DNA of 64,000 nucleotides from the NCBI RefSeq assembly GCF_030694375.1, contig NZ_JAUXYL010000020.1, forward strand, positions 124,001 through 188,000, written 5' to 3'. Source of the stretch: Algoriphagus sp. Lineage in GTDB: Bacteria > Bacteroidota > Bacteroidia > Cytophagales > Cyclobacteriaceae. Made by a program: the position numbers and the translations under genes. The notes beneath the pieces are model-generated. The model searched no databases, was not told where the DNA came from, and saw nothing but the letters and a program-made list of their open reading frames with translations. Positions 1 through 8,350 of the stretch are shown piece by piece. Position 1 is the first letter of the stretch, and each line of letters opens with the position of its first letter.

Positions 1-957
1 CCAACCGGAGAATACATTGTAGGCAGTGGTAAGTTGGCAGCGGTCATTCCTGTGTTCTCATTTACCAAAATGCTTGCTGCAATCGAAAAGAAAGACTTCG
101 AGGGAGATATCAATGGCATGCCTGTACTGAAATACGAGTCAGTACTTCATGGGGAAGTAGTAAAGCCGGGTTTAGGTCCCTTGCACACCGAATTTGACGG
201 AAAAGGATTTGCCTATACTTCCATGTTCGTGTCCTCCGAGATTGTGAAGTGGAATATCGAGACACTTGAAGTAGTGGATCGTGTGCCGACTTATTATTCT
301 GTTGGCCACTTGAGTATCCCCGGTGGACCTACAGGTAAGCCGCATGGAAAATACATGGTGGCTTACAATAAGATCACCAAAGATCGCTACCTGCCAACCG
401 GTCCTGAATTGGCCCATTCGGCTCAACTCTATGATATCTCGGGAGATAAAATGCAGCTTCTCCTGGACTTCCCCACTATAGGAGAGCCGCACTATGCAGA
501 GTCGTTTCCGGCAAGTCTGATCAAAGACCGTCAGGTGAAGTTTTACCCAATCGAGAAAAACATGCACCCTTATGTACTGAAGGGAATCAAAGATGCCCGA
601 GTAGAGCGTAAAGGCAATCAAATTCACGTCTACATGACTTCGATCAGATCCAATTTTAGACCTGATAATATCGAAGGGGTCAATGTAGGGGATGAGGTAT
701 ACTTCCACGTGACCAACTTGGAGCAAGACTGGGATGTTCCCCACGGATTTGCAATCAAAGGAGCCAATACAGCAGAACTGCTGATCATGCCGGGCGAAAC
801 AGCTACCCTAAAGTGGGTGCCGGACAGAGTGGGAGTTTTCCCTTTCTATTGTACAGACTTCTGTTCTGCACTCCATCAGGAAATGCAGGGATATCTGAGA
901 GTATCTCCTAAAGGAGTGAATATGCCTTTGAAATTTTCAACCGGAGACGTTGAGTAA
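1..957 (+). CDS. nosZ: Nitrous-oxide reductase, C-terminal part (5' end outside window)
   Basis: The final 318 codons of NosZ, the periplasmic copper enzyme that reduces N2O to N2. The reading frame is open from base 1, so the gene starts before the window. The last 90 residues form the cupredoxin domain that holds the binuclear CuA site: a histidine in DVPHGFAI, then the motif CTDFCSALHQEM with two cysteines, a histidine and a methionine spaced as in CuA proteins. The upstream part is seven-bladed propeller sequence. Immediate linkage to nosL and nosDFY without nosR fits the clade II (atypical) cluster known from Bacteroidota. The signal peptide, which would confirm Sec rather than Tat export, is not visible. 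Very sure of the family. Confidence 0.97.
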   Translation, partial: PTGEYIVGSGKLAAVIPVFSFTKMLAAIEKKDFEGDINGMPVLKYESVLHGEVVKPGLGPLHTEFDGKGFAYTSMFVSSEIVKWNIETLEVVDRVPTYYSVGHLSIPGGPTGKPHGKYMVAYNKITKDRYLPTGPELAHSAQLYDISGDKMQLLLDFPTIGEPHYAESFPASLIKDRQVKFYPIEKNMHPYVLKGIKDARVERKGNQIHVYMTSIRSNFRPDNIEGVNVGDEVYFHVTNLEQDWDVPHGFAIKGANTAELLIMPGETATLKWVPDRVGVFPFYCTDFCSALHQEMQGYLRVSPKGVNMPLKFSTGDVE

Positions 958-970
958 ATCCCCAAATCCT

Positions 971-998
971 ACCGTCGGCTCCGAAAAGGGCCGGCGGT
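971..998 (+). promoter_or_regulatory. Hairpin between nosZ and the downstream nos genes
   Basis: A 9-bp stem (971-979 with 990-998, one G-T pair, 10-nt loop) lies 13 bases after the nosZ stop and 16 bases before the next start. It is GC-rich but is followed by AATTATCCC and no T-run, so it is unlikely to be a complete terminator. It could be a processing or 3'-stabilising element, letting abundant NosZ mRNA outlive the accessory transcript. The stem is read directly; the role is inferred. Confidence 0.6.
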
Positions 999-1014
999 AA
1001 TTATCCCAATCAGT

Positions 1015-1596
1015 ATGAAATCTCTCAATTTTTCAAATCGGATCATGATTCTCCTAGCAGCCTTGCTGATCATTCCGGCCTATTTTACTCCGCTTTGGCA
1101 AATCAGTCTTTGGGCACCTCAGTACCCTGAAGGGCTTAATATGAAAATTTGGATTGACCACCTCAGCGGAAATGTGGATCAAATCAACGGGGTCAATCAT
1201 TACATCGGAATGAGGCATATCGGAGACGAGATGTTCCCGGAATTTGGCTTCTTGATTTATATCATTGGAGCGTTGATTGCCTTGGGGATTATTGCTTTTC
1301 TGATCGGGAAAAGGTGGAGTTTATATACCTTTTTTGGTCTGATGACGCTCTTCGGATTGGCCGTTTTGGCGGACATGTATCAATGGGGCTATAAATATGG
1401 CCATAATCTGGATCCCAAAGCCGCTATAAAGGTGGAAGGAATGAGTTACCAGCCCCCCTTGATCGGATACAAGGAGCTCTTGAATTTCCTTGCCTACTCC
1501 GGACCTGACACAGGCAGCTGGATATTAGTGGGAGGTGTTGGACTGCTGATCGTGGCTATAGTAAGAGATAGATTTGATAAAACTGTAATAAATTGA
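1015..1596 (+). CDS. nos-cluster four-helix membrane protein (NosB-like position)
   Basis: A 193-aa integral membrane protein between nosZ and nosL. Four hydrophobic segments are visible at about residues 8-28, 76-97, 100-121 and 166-184. A roughly 45-residue loop after the first helix contains NHYIGMRHIG, with two histidines. Small membrane proteins occur at this place in clade II nos clusters (NosB in epsilonproteobacteria); whether this one is orthologous cannot be decided by eye. It sits 57 bp after nosZ and 27 bp before nosL, so it is very probably in the operon. Likely roles are electron delivery or assembly of the copper centres; the function is not established from sequence. Confidence 0.85.
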   Translation: MKSLNFSNRIMILLAALLIIPAYFTPLWQISLWAPQYPEGLNMKIWIDHLSGNVDQINGVNHYIGMRHIGDEMFPEFGFLIYIIGALIALGIIAFLIGKRWSLYTFFGLMTLFGLAVLADMYQWGYKYGHNLDPKAAIKVEGMSYQPPLIGYKELLNFLAYSGPDTGSWILVGGVGLLIVAIVRDRFDKTVIN

Positions 1597-1623
1597 CTTA
1601 TAAACACTTAAAACCTAATAGAA

Positions 1624-2058
1624 ATGAAGCGCTATCTGTCAATATTCGCACTTTTGGTTTTCCTGGCATCATGCTCGGCAGACCCAAGACCCATTGCCTA
1701 TGGTCAGGATGGATGTCATCACTGCAAAATGACACTGATGGATCCCAAATTTGGCGCCGAGCTGGTGACTGAAAAGGGGAAGGTTTTTGTATTTGATGAT
1801 GTGAATTGTATGCTGCAGTATATGGATTCCGAGGATGGAAAATCCCAAATGTATAAGCACATTCTGGTCATTGACTATCTAAACCCGGGCGTATTGTTGG
1901 ACGCTAATTATGCTTTTTATCTAAAATCAGAAGAATTCAAAACGCCCATGGCGAGTCAAATTGTTGCATTTCCAGATTATGATTTGCTAAAAGAATACAA
2001 AAACAAAACAGGTGGAGTGTATCTCGCCTGGGGAGAATTGACGACTCAGTTTAAATGA
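1624..2058 (+). CDS. nosL: NosL copper-binding lipoprotein
   Basis: A 144-aa lipoprotein. A short signal sequence ends in the lipobox LASC (lipidated Cys17). Directly after it comes CHHCKM (Cys31, Cys34, Met36), the thiol and thioether ligand set of NosL, which binds Cu(I) and is thought to deliver copper to the CuZ cluster of NosZ together with NosDFY. The FDDVNCML segment around residue 58 is also typical of the family. It lies 12 bp upstream of nosD. The length is slightly short but normal for Bacteroidota NosL. High confidence. Confidence 0.95.
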   Translation: MKRYLSIFALLVFLASCSADPRPIAYGQDGCHHCKMTLMDPKFGAELVTEKGKVFVFDDVNCMLQYMDSEDGKSQMYKHILVIDYLNPGVLLDANYAFYLKSEEFKTPMASQIVAFPDYDLLKEYKNKTGGVYLAWGELTTQFK

Positions 2059-2070
2059 TTTGGTGGATAA

Positions 2071-3324
2071 ATGATGCGAACCATGGGACCTTACTTTAGA
2101 ATATTCTGTTTGTCATTGATTGGACTCCTCGCCGCTGTGGAGGGACATTCGGCAGTCATTCGATTGGTACCGGGGCAATCCATCCAAAGTGCCGTGGACA
2201 AAGCCTCGCCGGGAGACACGCTGCAAATTACCGCGGGAGTTTACAAACAGTCAGGTATAATCATCCGAAAGTCACTCACGTTGATCGGGGAAGGTTATCC
2301 GGTTTTGGACGGAAATATGGAAGGCAATGTCCTGATTATAGCGGCTGAAAACCTCACGATTCAAGGACTCAAAATCATCAATACCGGCAAATCCAACATG
2401 GACGATTCGGCAGCGATTAAATTTTTTGATTCAAAAAACTGTGTCATCAAAGACAACATCCTGGAAAACACCTTTTTTGGTCTTCACTTTTCCAATTCTT
2501 CAGGAATGACGATCACGGGAAACCAAATTCATGCGAATGCTATTCGAGAATTTGAAGTGGGCAATGGGATTCATCTTTGGAAGTGTAAAAACTCCTTGAT
2601 CAGCAAAAATAAAGTATCGGGACACCGGGATGGGATTTACCTTGAATTTGTAACCAATACCAAGGCTGAAGAAAACTATGTGGAGAAAAACATGCGCTAT
2701 GGATTGCATTTTATGTTTTCCCACGACAACAGCTACATCCGGAATACTTTCAAAAATAACGGTGCCGGAGTTGCCGTGATGTACACCAAAAATGTACTGA
2801 TGAAGGAAAACCGATTTGAGGAAAATTGGGGTTCGAGCGCTTACGGAATATTACTCAAAGACATCAGCGACAGTGAAGTCATCGGTAATGTTTTTCTAAA
2901 AAACACAGTAGGAATATACATGGAGGGCAGCAGCAGAATCCAGTTTACCGGAAATACCTTTCGTGAAAACGGTTGGGCACTTAAGCTCATGGCAAGCTGC
3001 GATCAGAACACCTTCAAAGCAAATAATTTTACGCAAAACACCTTTGATATGAGTTCTAACGGATCGGTGGTGCTGAATACCATCACTGAAAACTATTGGG
3101 ACAAATACGAAGGCTACGATCTGGACAAGGACATGATAGGCGATGTGCCCTATCGACCGATCAATTTATATAGTGTCATTGTAGAGAAAATTCCCGCAGC
3201 GGTGATGCTCTGGAGAAGTTTTATGGTGACACTTTTGGATCGGATGGAAAAAATCCTGCCTACCATGACTCCCGATCAGATGATCGATCAATCCCCTAAA
3301 ATGAGACCTTATGATTACGGTTAA
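2071..3324 (+). CDS. nosD: NosD periplasmic right-handed beta-helix maturation protein
   Basis: A 417-aa protein with an N-terminal signal sequence (hydrophobic run at about residues 9-25 ending near the SAVIRLV start of the mature chain). The body is made of repeated beta-helix rungs of the NosD/CASH type, seen as recurring G-N-x-hydrophobic-x-x-N patterns (TGNQIH, SKNKVSG, RNTFKNNG, KENRFEEN, TGNTFREN). NosD works with the NosFY transporter to build the tetranuclear CuZ centre of NosZ. The tandem ATG ATG at the start leaves two equivalent starts. The 3' end overlaps nosF by 14 bases, suggesting translational coupling. Confidence 0.95.
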   Translation: MMRTMGPYFRIFCLSLIGLLAAVEGHSAVIRLVPGQSIQSAVDKASPGDTLQITAGVYKQSGIIIRKSLTLIGEGYPVLDGNMEGNVLIIAAENLTIQGLKIINTGKSNMDDSAAIKFFDSKNCVIKDNILENTFFGLHFSNSSGMTITGNQIHANAIREFEVGNGIHLWKCKNSLISKNKVSGHRDGIYLEFVTNTKAEENYVEKNMRYGLHFMFSHDNSYIRNTFKNNGAGVAVMYTKNVLMKENRFEENWGSSAYGILLKDISDSEVIGNVFLKNTVGIYMEGSSRIQFTGNTFRENGWALKLMASCDQNTFKANNFTQNTFDMSSNGSVVLNTITENYWDKYEGYDLDKDMIGDVPYRPINLYSVIVEKIPAAVMLWRSFMVTLLDRMEKILPTMTPDQMIDQSPKMRPYDYG

Positions 3325-4054
3325 TTCTATATTCAAAAAATTTGGCAAGCTGGAAGTCCTGAAAGACTTTACCCTGAGTTTTGAAAGGGGTAACAGCTAT
3401 GCTATCATGGGCCCGAATGGAAGCGGAAAGACCACCCTGATCAAATCGATTCTTGGGATGGTACTGCCGGATAAAGGTGAAATCCTGGTAAAAGGCTTAT
3501 CCATCAAAGGCAGCAATGACTATCGTAAATTCATTGGATATATGCCCCAAATAGGCCGCTATCCCCAAAATATGAAAATCGGGCAGCTGTTTTCGATGAT
3601 GAAAGACATGCGGCCTGAAATCAAAACCTATGATTTGGATCTGGTGGAGGCCTATGAATTGGATAAAATCAAAGACAAATCTCTGGGTACCCTTTCCGGA
3701 GGCACTGTGCAAAAAGTGAGTGCTGCCTTGGCCTTCCTTTTCAATCCAGAAATACTGATTTTGGATGAACCGACGGCAGGACTTGACCCGATCGCTGTCG
3801 AAATCCTGAAATCGAAAATCAAAAATGAGCGGGAAGCCGGAAAACTCATACTCGTCACTTCCCATATTTTGAGTGATTTGGAGGAATTGACCAATCACGC
3901 CATTTACATTTTCGAAGGGGAGGTTTTCTTCAATGATTCCATCGAAAGTCTTAAAGAGATTACTTCTGAAGAGAAATTTTCCCCTGCCATTGCCAAACTG
4001 ATGCAATGGAGCTTAAAAAAAAAGTCAACCACTAAAGCTTTGACCTATGCTTAA
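3311..4054 (+). CDS. nosF: NosF ABC transporter ATPase
   Basis: A 247-aa ABC ATPase with Walker A GPNGSGKT (residues 34-41), Q-loop region MPQIGRYP, signature LSGGTVQK, Walker B ILILDEPTAGLD and H-loop TSHIL. NosF pairs with the membrane protein NosY (next gene) and NosD to form the exporter needed for maturation of the NosZ copper-sulfur cluster. The signature LSGGT in place of LSGGQ is common in NosF and matches copper-ABC families. It overlaps nosD by 14 bp and nosY by 8 bp, so it lies in one operon. Confidence 0.96.
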   Translation: MITVNSIFKKFGKLEVLKDFTLSFERGNSYAIMGPNGSGKTTLIKSILGMVLPDKGEILVKGLSIKGSNDYRKFIGYMPQIGRYPQNMKIGQLFSMMKDMRPEIKTYDLDLVEAYELDKIKDKSLGTLSGGTVQKVSAALAFLFNPEILILDEPTAGLDPIAVEILKSKIKNEREAGKLILVTSHILSDLEELTNHAIYIFEGEVFFNDSIESLKEITSEEKFSPAIAKLMQWSLKKKSTTKALTYA

Positions 4055-4814
4055 GTTGCTCAAATACGCGCTTTATGACATCCTAAAATCCAGATTTGCC
4101 CTCATCTACACGGTATTTCTGGCATTGGTAGCCATTTCCATTTACCAGGTATCAGACGACTTGAGTAAAGTTTCCCTGAGTCTGATGAATATCATGATCA
4201 TGATTGTTCCGCTGATTTCAGCAGTTTTTGCCACCACGCATTTTTACAACAATCTGGAATTTATCGAATTGATGCTTGCCCAGCCGGTGAAGCGATCCCA
4301 GGTTTTCCTCAGTCAGTTGTTTGCAGTGATCATCATGCTGAGTTTGTCGATTTTGATCGGTTTTGGCTTGCCGATGATGCTGTGGGGAGCAGATAGCAGT
4401 CTCATTACGCTCTTGGCAGTTGGGATTATTCTCAGTGCGGTATTCACCGGTTTCGCATTTTTGGCGAGTGTGATGACTCGGGACAAGGCGAAGGCAATCG
4501 GGATCAGCCTTGGGTTATGGATTTATTTCTCATTGGTGTATGATGGATTTGTACTTTACTTCATTTACAGCTTTGCGGATTATCCTTTGGAAAAGGCGAC
4601 CCTTGCTTTGGTAATGCTCAATCCGGTGGATTTGGGTAGGATTTTGATGTTGATGCAATTGGATATTTCAGCTCTAATGGGCTACACCGGTGCTTTTTTT
4701 CAAAAGTTCTTTTCCAGCAGTATGGGTTTGCTTATCGCAGGTGGGACCTTGATGGTTTGGATGCTATTTCCTAATTTCTTTGCACTGAGAGTTTTTAGGA
4801 AAAGGGATTTTTGA
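4047..4814 (+). CDS. nosY: NosY ABC transporter permease
   Basis: A 255-aa polytopic membrane protein with six predicted helices, a short cytoplasmic N-terminus and a soluble stretch (TTHFYNNLEFIELMLAQPVKRSQVF) of the NosY/ABC-2 type near residue 75. It is the membrane partner of NosF for CuZ assembly. The last nos gene in view; a strong symmetrical hairpin lies about 190 bp downstream. Overlap with nosF by 8 bp. Confidence 0.95.
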   Translation: MLKLLKYALYDILKSRFALIYTVFLALVAISIYQVSDDLSKVSLSLMNIMIMIVPLISAVFATTHFYNNLEFIELMLAQPVKRSQVFLSQLFAVIIMLSLSILIGFGLPMMLWGADSSLITLLAVGIILSAVFTGFAFLASVMTRDKAKAIGISLGLWIYFSLVYDGFVLYFIYSFADYPLEKATLALVMLNPVDLGRILMLMQLDISALMGYTGAFFQKFFSSSMGLLIAGGTLMVWMLFPNFFALRVFRKRDF

Positions 4815-5001
4815 ACTCGGATTTGGCACACAGGTCACTCAGAAGTGCACAGATGCCATAAAAATGGAATAGGTCAAACATGCAGTTTTCCCTGCTGTGA
4901 ATCGGGGGTTTTTAATGAATTTTCTAAAAAGGAATTAGCACAGGTTGGGGCAGAAAAAGTTGCAAAAATGCCTGCAGCAGTGAGTTTTTCATAGAAATAG
5001 A

Positions 5002-5036
5002 AAATTAGCCATTGCGAACTCTCCAATGGCTAATTT
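5002..5036. terminator. Bidirectional hairpin terminator between nosY and the sigma-factor gene
   Basis: A perfect 13-bp inverted repeat (5002-5014 with 5024-5036) around a 9-base loop. The outer stem is AAATTA, so each strand ends in T-rich sequence. It sits between two convergent genes (nosY on +, sigma factor on -), where a shared terminator is expected. The symmetry is read directly; activity is inferred. Confidence 0.8.
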
Positions 5037-5063
5037 CTTGATGTCTAGGATCGCATTTTCTAA

Positions 5064-5594
5064 TCAAGAAAGTCGGTCGCGGAGGTTGACACGGGCCTTG
5101 ATCAGGTGGTTTTTCACAGTGTTTTTCGAGATTCCCAATTCTTCTGCGATTTCCTGATAGGATTTGTCCTGATAGTAGGAGAGTTCAAGGACTTTTTTTC
5201 GTTGGAAGGGTAGCGTATGGAGCGCGCCTTCTAGTCTGTTTAGAATGTTTTCCTCCGCATCTATCATTTCGGGTGAGGATTCGTGAATTCGTGTGGTAAA
5301 ATAATTTTCCAGACGTTCACGGTCCCGCTTTAGAGATTTAAAATAGTCAATCACCTCGTTTTTGGTAATTGTGAAGATATAAGCGCGGACTCGGTCTTCG
5401 GATTCAAGTTCACAACGTTTTCTCAGGATTTTCAGAAATACCTCGTGAAATATCGTCTCAGATTCCAAGGGGTCTTTGACCATGGAGAGGATAAATCGCA
5501 GTACGGGTTTTTTGAAGAGGAAATAGAAATCCTCAATGGCCTGGGTTTCTCCATTTTTGAAATCCTTTAATAAAGTTGAATCTAAAGTATTCAT
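5064..5594 (-). CDS. ECF RNA polymerase sigma factor
   Basis: A 176-aa sigma-70-family factor of the extracytoplasmic function group. Region 2 covers about residues 22-88 (FYFLFKKPVLRFILSMV, then FHEVFLKILRKR and RAYIFTITKNEVIDYFK) and region 4 about 118-170 (LPFQRKKVLELSYYQDKSYQEIAEELGISKNTVKNHL, with a clear helix-turn-helix). In Bacteroidota such factors usually sit beside a FecR anti-sigma gene and susCD; here neither is adjacent, and the nearest candidate partner is the 75-aa protein at 17728. No target promoter can be named. Family confident, regulon unknown. Confidence 0.93.
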   Translation of the reverse strand: MNTLDSTLLKDFKNGETQAIEDFYFLFKKPVLRFILSMVKDPLESETIFHEVFLKILRKRCELESEDRVRAYIFTITKNEVIDYFKSLKRDRERLENYFTTRIHESSPEMIDAEENILNRLEGALHTLPFQRKKVLELSYYQDKSYQEIAEELGISKNTVKNHLIKARVNLRDRLS

Positions 5595-6149
5595 AGTGCT
5601 GGGCTGGATTAGGAAGTGAAATTTTGAAAAAATCCAGCTGAGTTTTTACGCCTATTGCGAATAAAAATCCTCGATTTGCGAAAATTTTACTTTTGTACAA
5701 ATGTTTCTATTTGATTCAAAATGAATAGATTAACCCAAGATCATTTCTCCATAAATTTTGGGTGAAAATTGACTATGATCGGTTTACTTTTCTTGAAAAA
5801 ATTCAATAAAAGCTCTCGGATGTTATCAAATTGTAAATGAAGAAGTTTTCCCAAAGACCTGCTAGGTGCAGACAGGAGACATTGATGAGCGCAGATTTAT
5901 TTGTGTTGTCCTGCTTCATCTGTTATCCTGCTTCTCCAGATGTTGGACAGTTTGAATTGGTAAAACCTGATCATTCGCTCTCCGGTCTTTGTACTAAAAA
6001 GACGACGCCATAAGCTTAGAAAAGAGCGCATCACACCGGTCATCGGTCTAAAATTTACCTCCTGCTTCCAACCCTAGGCTTCGGCTCCGTTCAGCCTGAA
6101 ATCGGACATCCGACAGCGGTCAACTTTCTGCCTCCTCCCAAATCCCCGT
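5595..6149. other. 555-bp intergenic region, no gene seen
   Basis: Holds the upstream region of the sigma-factor gene and the 3' flank of the 732-aa gene. No convincing reading frame, tRNA, repeat family or terminator was found in either strand. It contains loosely repeated CCTGCTTC words around 5910-5940 and 6060, which I do not interpret. Confidence 0.5.
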
Positions 6150-8348
6150 TCACTTGATCACCCCCAAATACTTTCCCATCCAATAGGGCAATAACCAAAT
6201 GTCACCGGCACTGTAGACTGTGGTACCCTGACTGCCTCCATCGAGGGTAAACCGGTTGGCATTGTGCCTCATGATTCGGGTTTCGGAAGGCGAAAGTACC
6301 GTCTCGGTCGACTGTCTGCGGAAATTGGCCGGGATGATGGCGATGTCTTTGCGATGGCTGTTTTGGGTGTGCCAGCTGATCAGATCGATGGGATGCCGCT
6401 CCAGAAACCAAATGGAAGGCTCGAGATCGAAGTTTTCAGGCTGGACTAGCGCGGTAAAAATATTCCAAAGTGCTTCCTTTTCCGGGCGTTCAGCTTCCCA
6501 GTGGTCGAGGATGGATTTCTTGAATTGCGCTTTGAGCTCCGGGGAAAAAGCATACCGATACAAACCCCAATAGCCCAAGAAGTACATTTCGTCGTCGGAG
6601 TGATTCCAGGATTCGGAGAGCATTTTGCTCCAGTCATCACTTCCATCACCGGATTGACCGATGATTGCCATGGGCCTCATCAGGTTCTCGAGATAGCCGT
6701 GTTTTTCCATCAGTTCGTATGCTTTTTCCTTGTAGATCGCTTTTCCGGTAAAGTGAAAGGCTGTCTGTAGCATGGCGATGATATTGGAGGAATTGAGCTT
6801 GCGATCACCGACTTGCTCGGGAAAGCCATTGACATAGTCGGGATGCCACTTGCCCCAAAGGGTGGGTTTGCCGTCGTAGTCGATGAGATACATGTCATTT
6901 TTGACGATGTGATTCATCAGTGCATCGAGGAGCTCAATGGACTTGGCTTTGATCCAGGGATCATCTACGATCTCTGCCAAGACGCCAAAGACAAATACAT
7001 GTCCGATGGCCTCGTCACTGCTTGTGGTGGCTTTCCAGTCCCATTCAGGATCGGAGGCATGTTGCCAGCGATCCGGGTCCGAAAGCTGATTGATATAGCC
7101 ACTTCGTTCAAAAGATCGGGAAGGAAAGCCCTCGACCGGATTGATGGTGTAAAGTCGTTCCATGGCCAAAAGAGACTCTTTGCAGTTGGCGAGTGCTTCA
7201 GGAACTTTGGTGACGGCGTATCGGAAAGCCTGTCCTCCCAGATACATCGAAGTCCAAAGCCCGTCATTGTCAGAGTCCTTTAGTCTTCCGGAGCTAATGT
7301 TGCCCTTTTCGCTGAGCTGAAGTGAGGCATTGAATCCGTTTCGGATATGCATTTTCCGTACTTGGTCTTCCAGAATTTCGGCCTTTTTCGCCAAAGTCAT
7401 TTCTTCAAAAACCAAGGTAGAAAGTCCTTTTTCAGTCAGGATATGCACTCGGTTTTTGTCCAAAGCCATATCCCGAACTTGCTCCCCGGAAAGCCATCGG
7501 TCTCCGAAATAATAGGAAAAGGTTCCGTTTTGATCCAAGCGAAATGCTCCCTTTTTGCTTCCAAACCAATAGTCAGTTCCATTCACCTCCACTGCTGTGA
7601 TTTCGGTCCAAGGGAGTTTGGTCTGAAGTGTACCGGCTTGATTGTTTGCTAGATCAAGGGTGAAATAGCCGTTTTCTGTCCCGATGACAGCATGGTCTTT
7701 TTGGCTATCCAGGGCAAAAGCGCTGAGTTTTTCGCCTTTGGCAACCGGGGAAATCTGCGTTCCGCCCGGGGAATAGGCTGAAATTCCCGAGGCCTGCAAA
7801 AGCAAAAACCGGTTTCTTTTTGCGTCAAACCGGATGTCCAAAATCGGTTCCCTTATCGTGATTGGATTGGTCTTTTGGCCTTTTTTCAGGTATTGAAGCT
7901 GACTTGGACTGACCGCAACAAAATCCATGTCCTTTCCTCCTGCCAGTGCATGAGGATTTTTTAAGTCGTGCATCAGGTAAAGATCCCCTGCCCAGGCATT
8001 GCTCAGCACTGCTTTGTCATCGAGATAGACCAATTGATTCTGATAGGAAAGAATGGCGAGGATAGTCTTGTCCTTCATAGGCAAATAGGACTGATCTGCA
8101 ACCAACTTACCATCCTGCTGAAAGGCCCCAAAGGCCGGCCGGAGCAGTTTCCCTTGCTCCAAAATCTGAATGGTGCCATTCCGGTCCACTGCCAGACTGA
8201 AACGCTCTTTCGCTTCATTTTCTCCAACATATTTGACAGCATAGTCCTGCTGAAATACCCGGTCCTGATGTACTTGTTTGGAAGTTTGGGCCTGCAGTAA
8301 AAACGGAAAAAAGAGACTTGAAATGAGCAGTCTAAGGCGGAAGGTCAT
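6150..8348 (-). CDS. Exported 732-aa protein: beta-propeller-like N-half, alpha-helical toroid-like C-half
   Basis: Begins with a Sec signal peptide (RLRLLISSLFFPFLLQAQ). Residues 25-330 are beta-rich repeats resembling a sensor-type or WD-like propeller (recurring V.G..NGYF.LD, VNGTDYWFGSKKGAFRLD, DKNRVHILTEKGLSTL). From about 345 the chain becomes alpha-helical and resembles (alpha/alpha)-toroid glycan-active proteins, starting with KDSDNDGLW, a possible calcium-binding D-x-D-x-D-G turn, and rich in W, H and acidic residues (EWDWKATTSSDE, SESWNHSDDEMYF). I cannot name the family. It is the last gene of a four-gene operon with two sialidase-fold enzymes and a deacetylase, 2 bp after its neighbour, so a role in glycan breakdown is likely. 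A periplasmic or outer-surface location is inferred. Confidence 0.85.
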   Translation of the reverse strand: MTFRLRLLISSLFFPFLLQAQTSKQVHQDRVFQQDYAVKYVGENEAKERFSLAVDRNGTIQILEQGKLLRPAFGAFQQDGKLVADQSYLPMKDKTILAILSYQNQLVYLDDKAVLSNAWAGDLYLMHDLKNPHALAGGKDMDFVAVSPSQLQYLKKGQKTNPITIREPILDIRFDAKRNRFLLLQASGISAYSPGGTQISPVAKGEKLSAFALDSQKDHAVIGTENGYFTLDLANNQAGTLQTKLPWTEITAVEVNGTDYWFGSKKGAFRLDQNGTFSYYFGDRWLSGEQVRDMALDKNRVHILTEKGLSTLVFEEMTLAKKAEILEDQVRKMHIRNGFNASLQLSEKGNISSGRLKDSDNDGLWTSMYLGGQAFRYAVTKVPEALANCKESLLAMERLYTINPVEGFPSRSFERSGYINQLSDPDRWQHASDPEWDWKATTSSDEAIGHVFVFGVLAEIVDDPWIKAKSIELLDALMNHIVKNDMYLIDYDGKPTLWGKWHPDYVNGFPEQVGDRKLNSSNIIAMLQTAFHFTGKAIYKEKAYELMEKHGYLENLMRPMAIIGQSGDGSDDWSKMLSESWNHSDDEMYFLGYWGLYRYAFSPELKAQFKKSILDHWEAERPEKEALWNIFTALVQPENFDLEPSIWFLERHPIDLISWHTQNSHRKDIAIIPANFRRQSTETVLSPSETRIMRHNANRFTLDGGSQGTTVYSAGDIWLLPYWMGKYLGVIK

Positions 8349-8350
8349 AA

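Noticed and set aside
6256..8300. Several + strand open frames of 60-156 codons opposite the 732-aa gene
   Set aside because: They are antisense shadows of a GC-rich coding region with a clear signal peptide and continuous frame on -.
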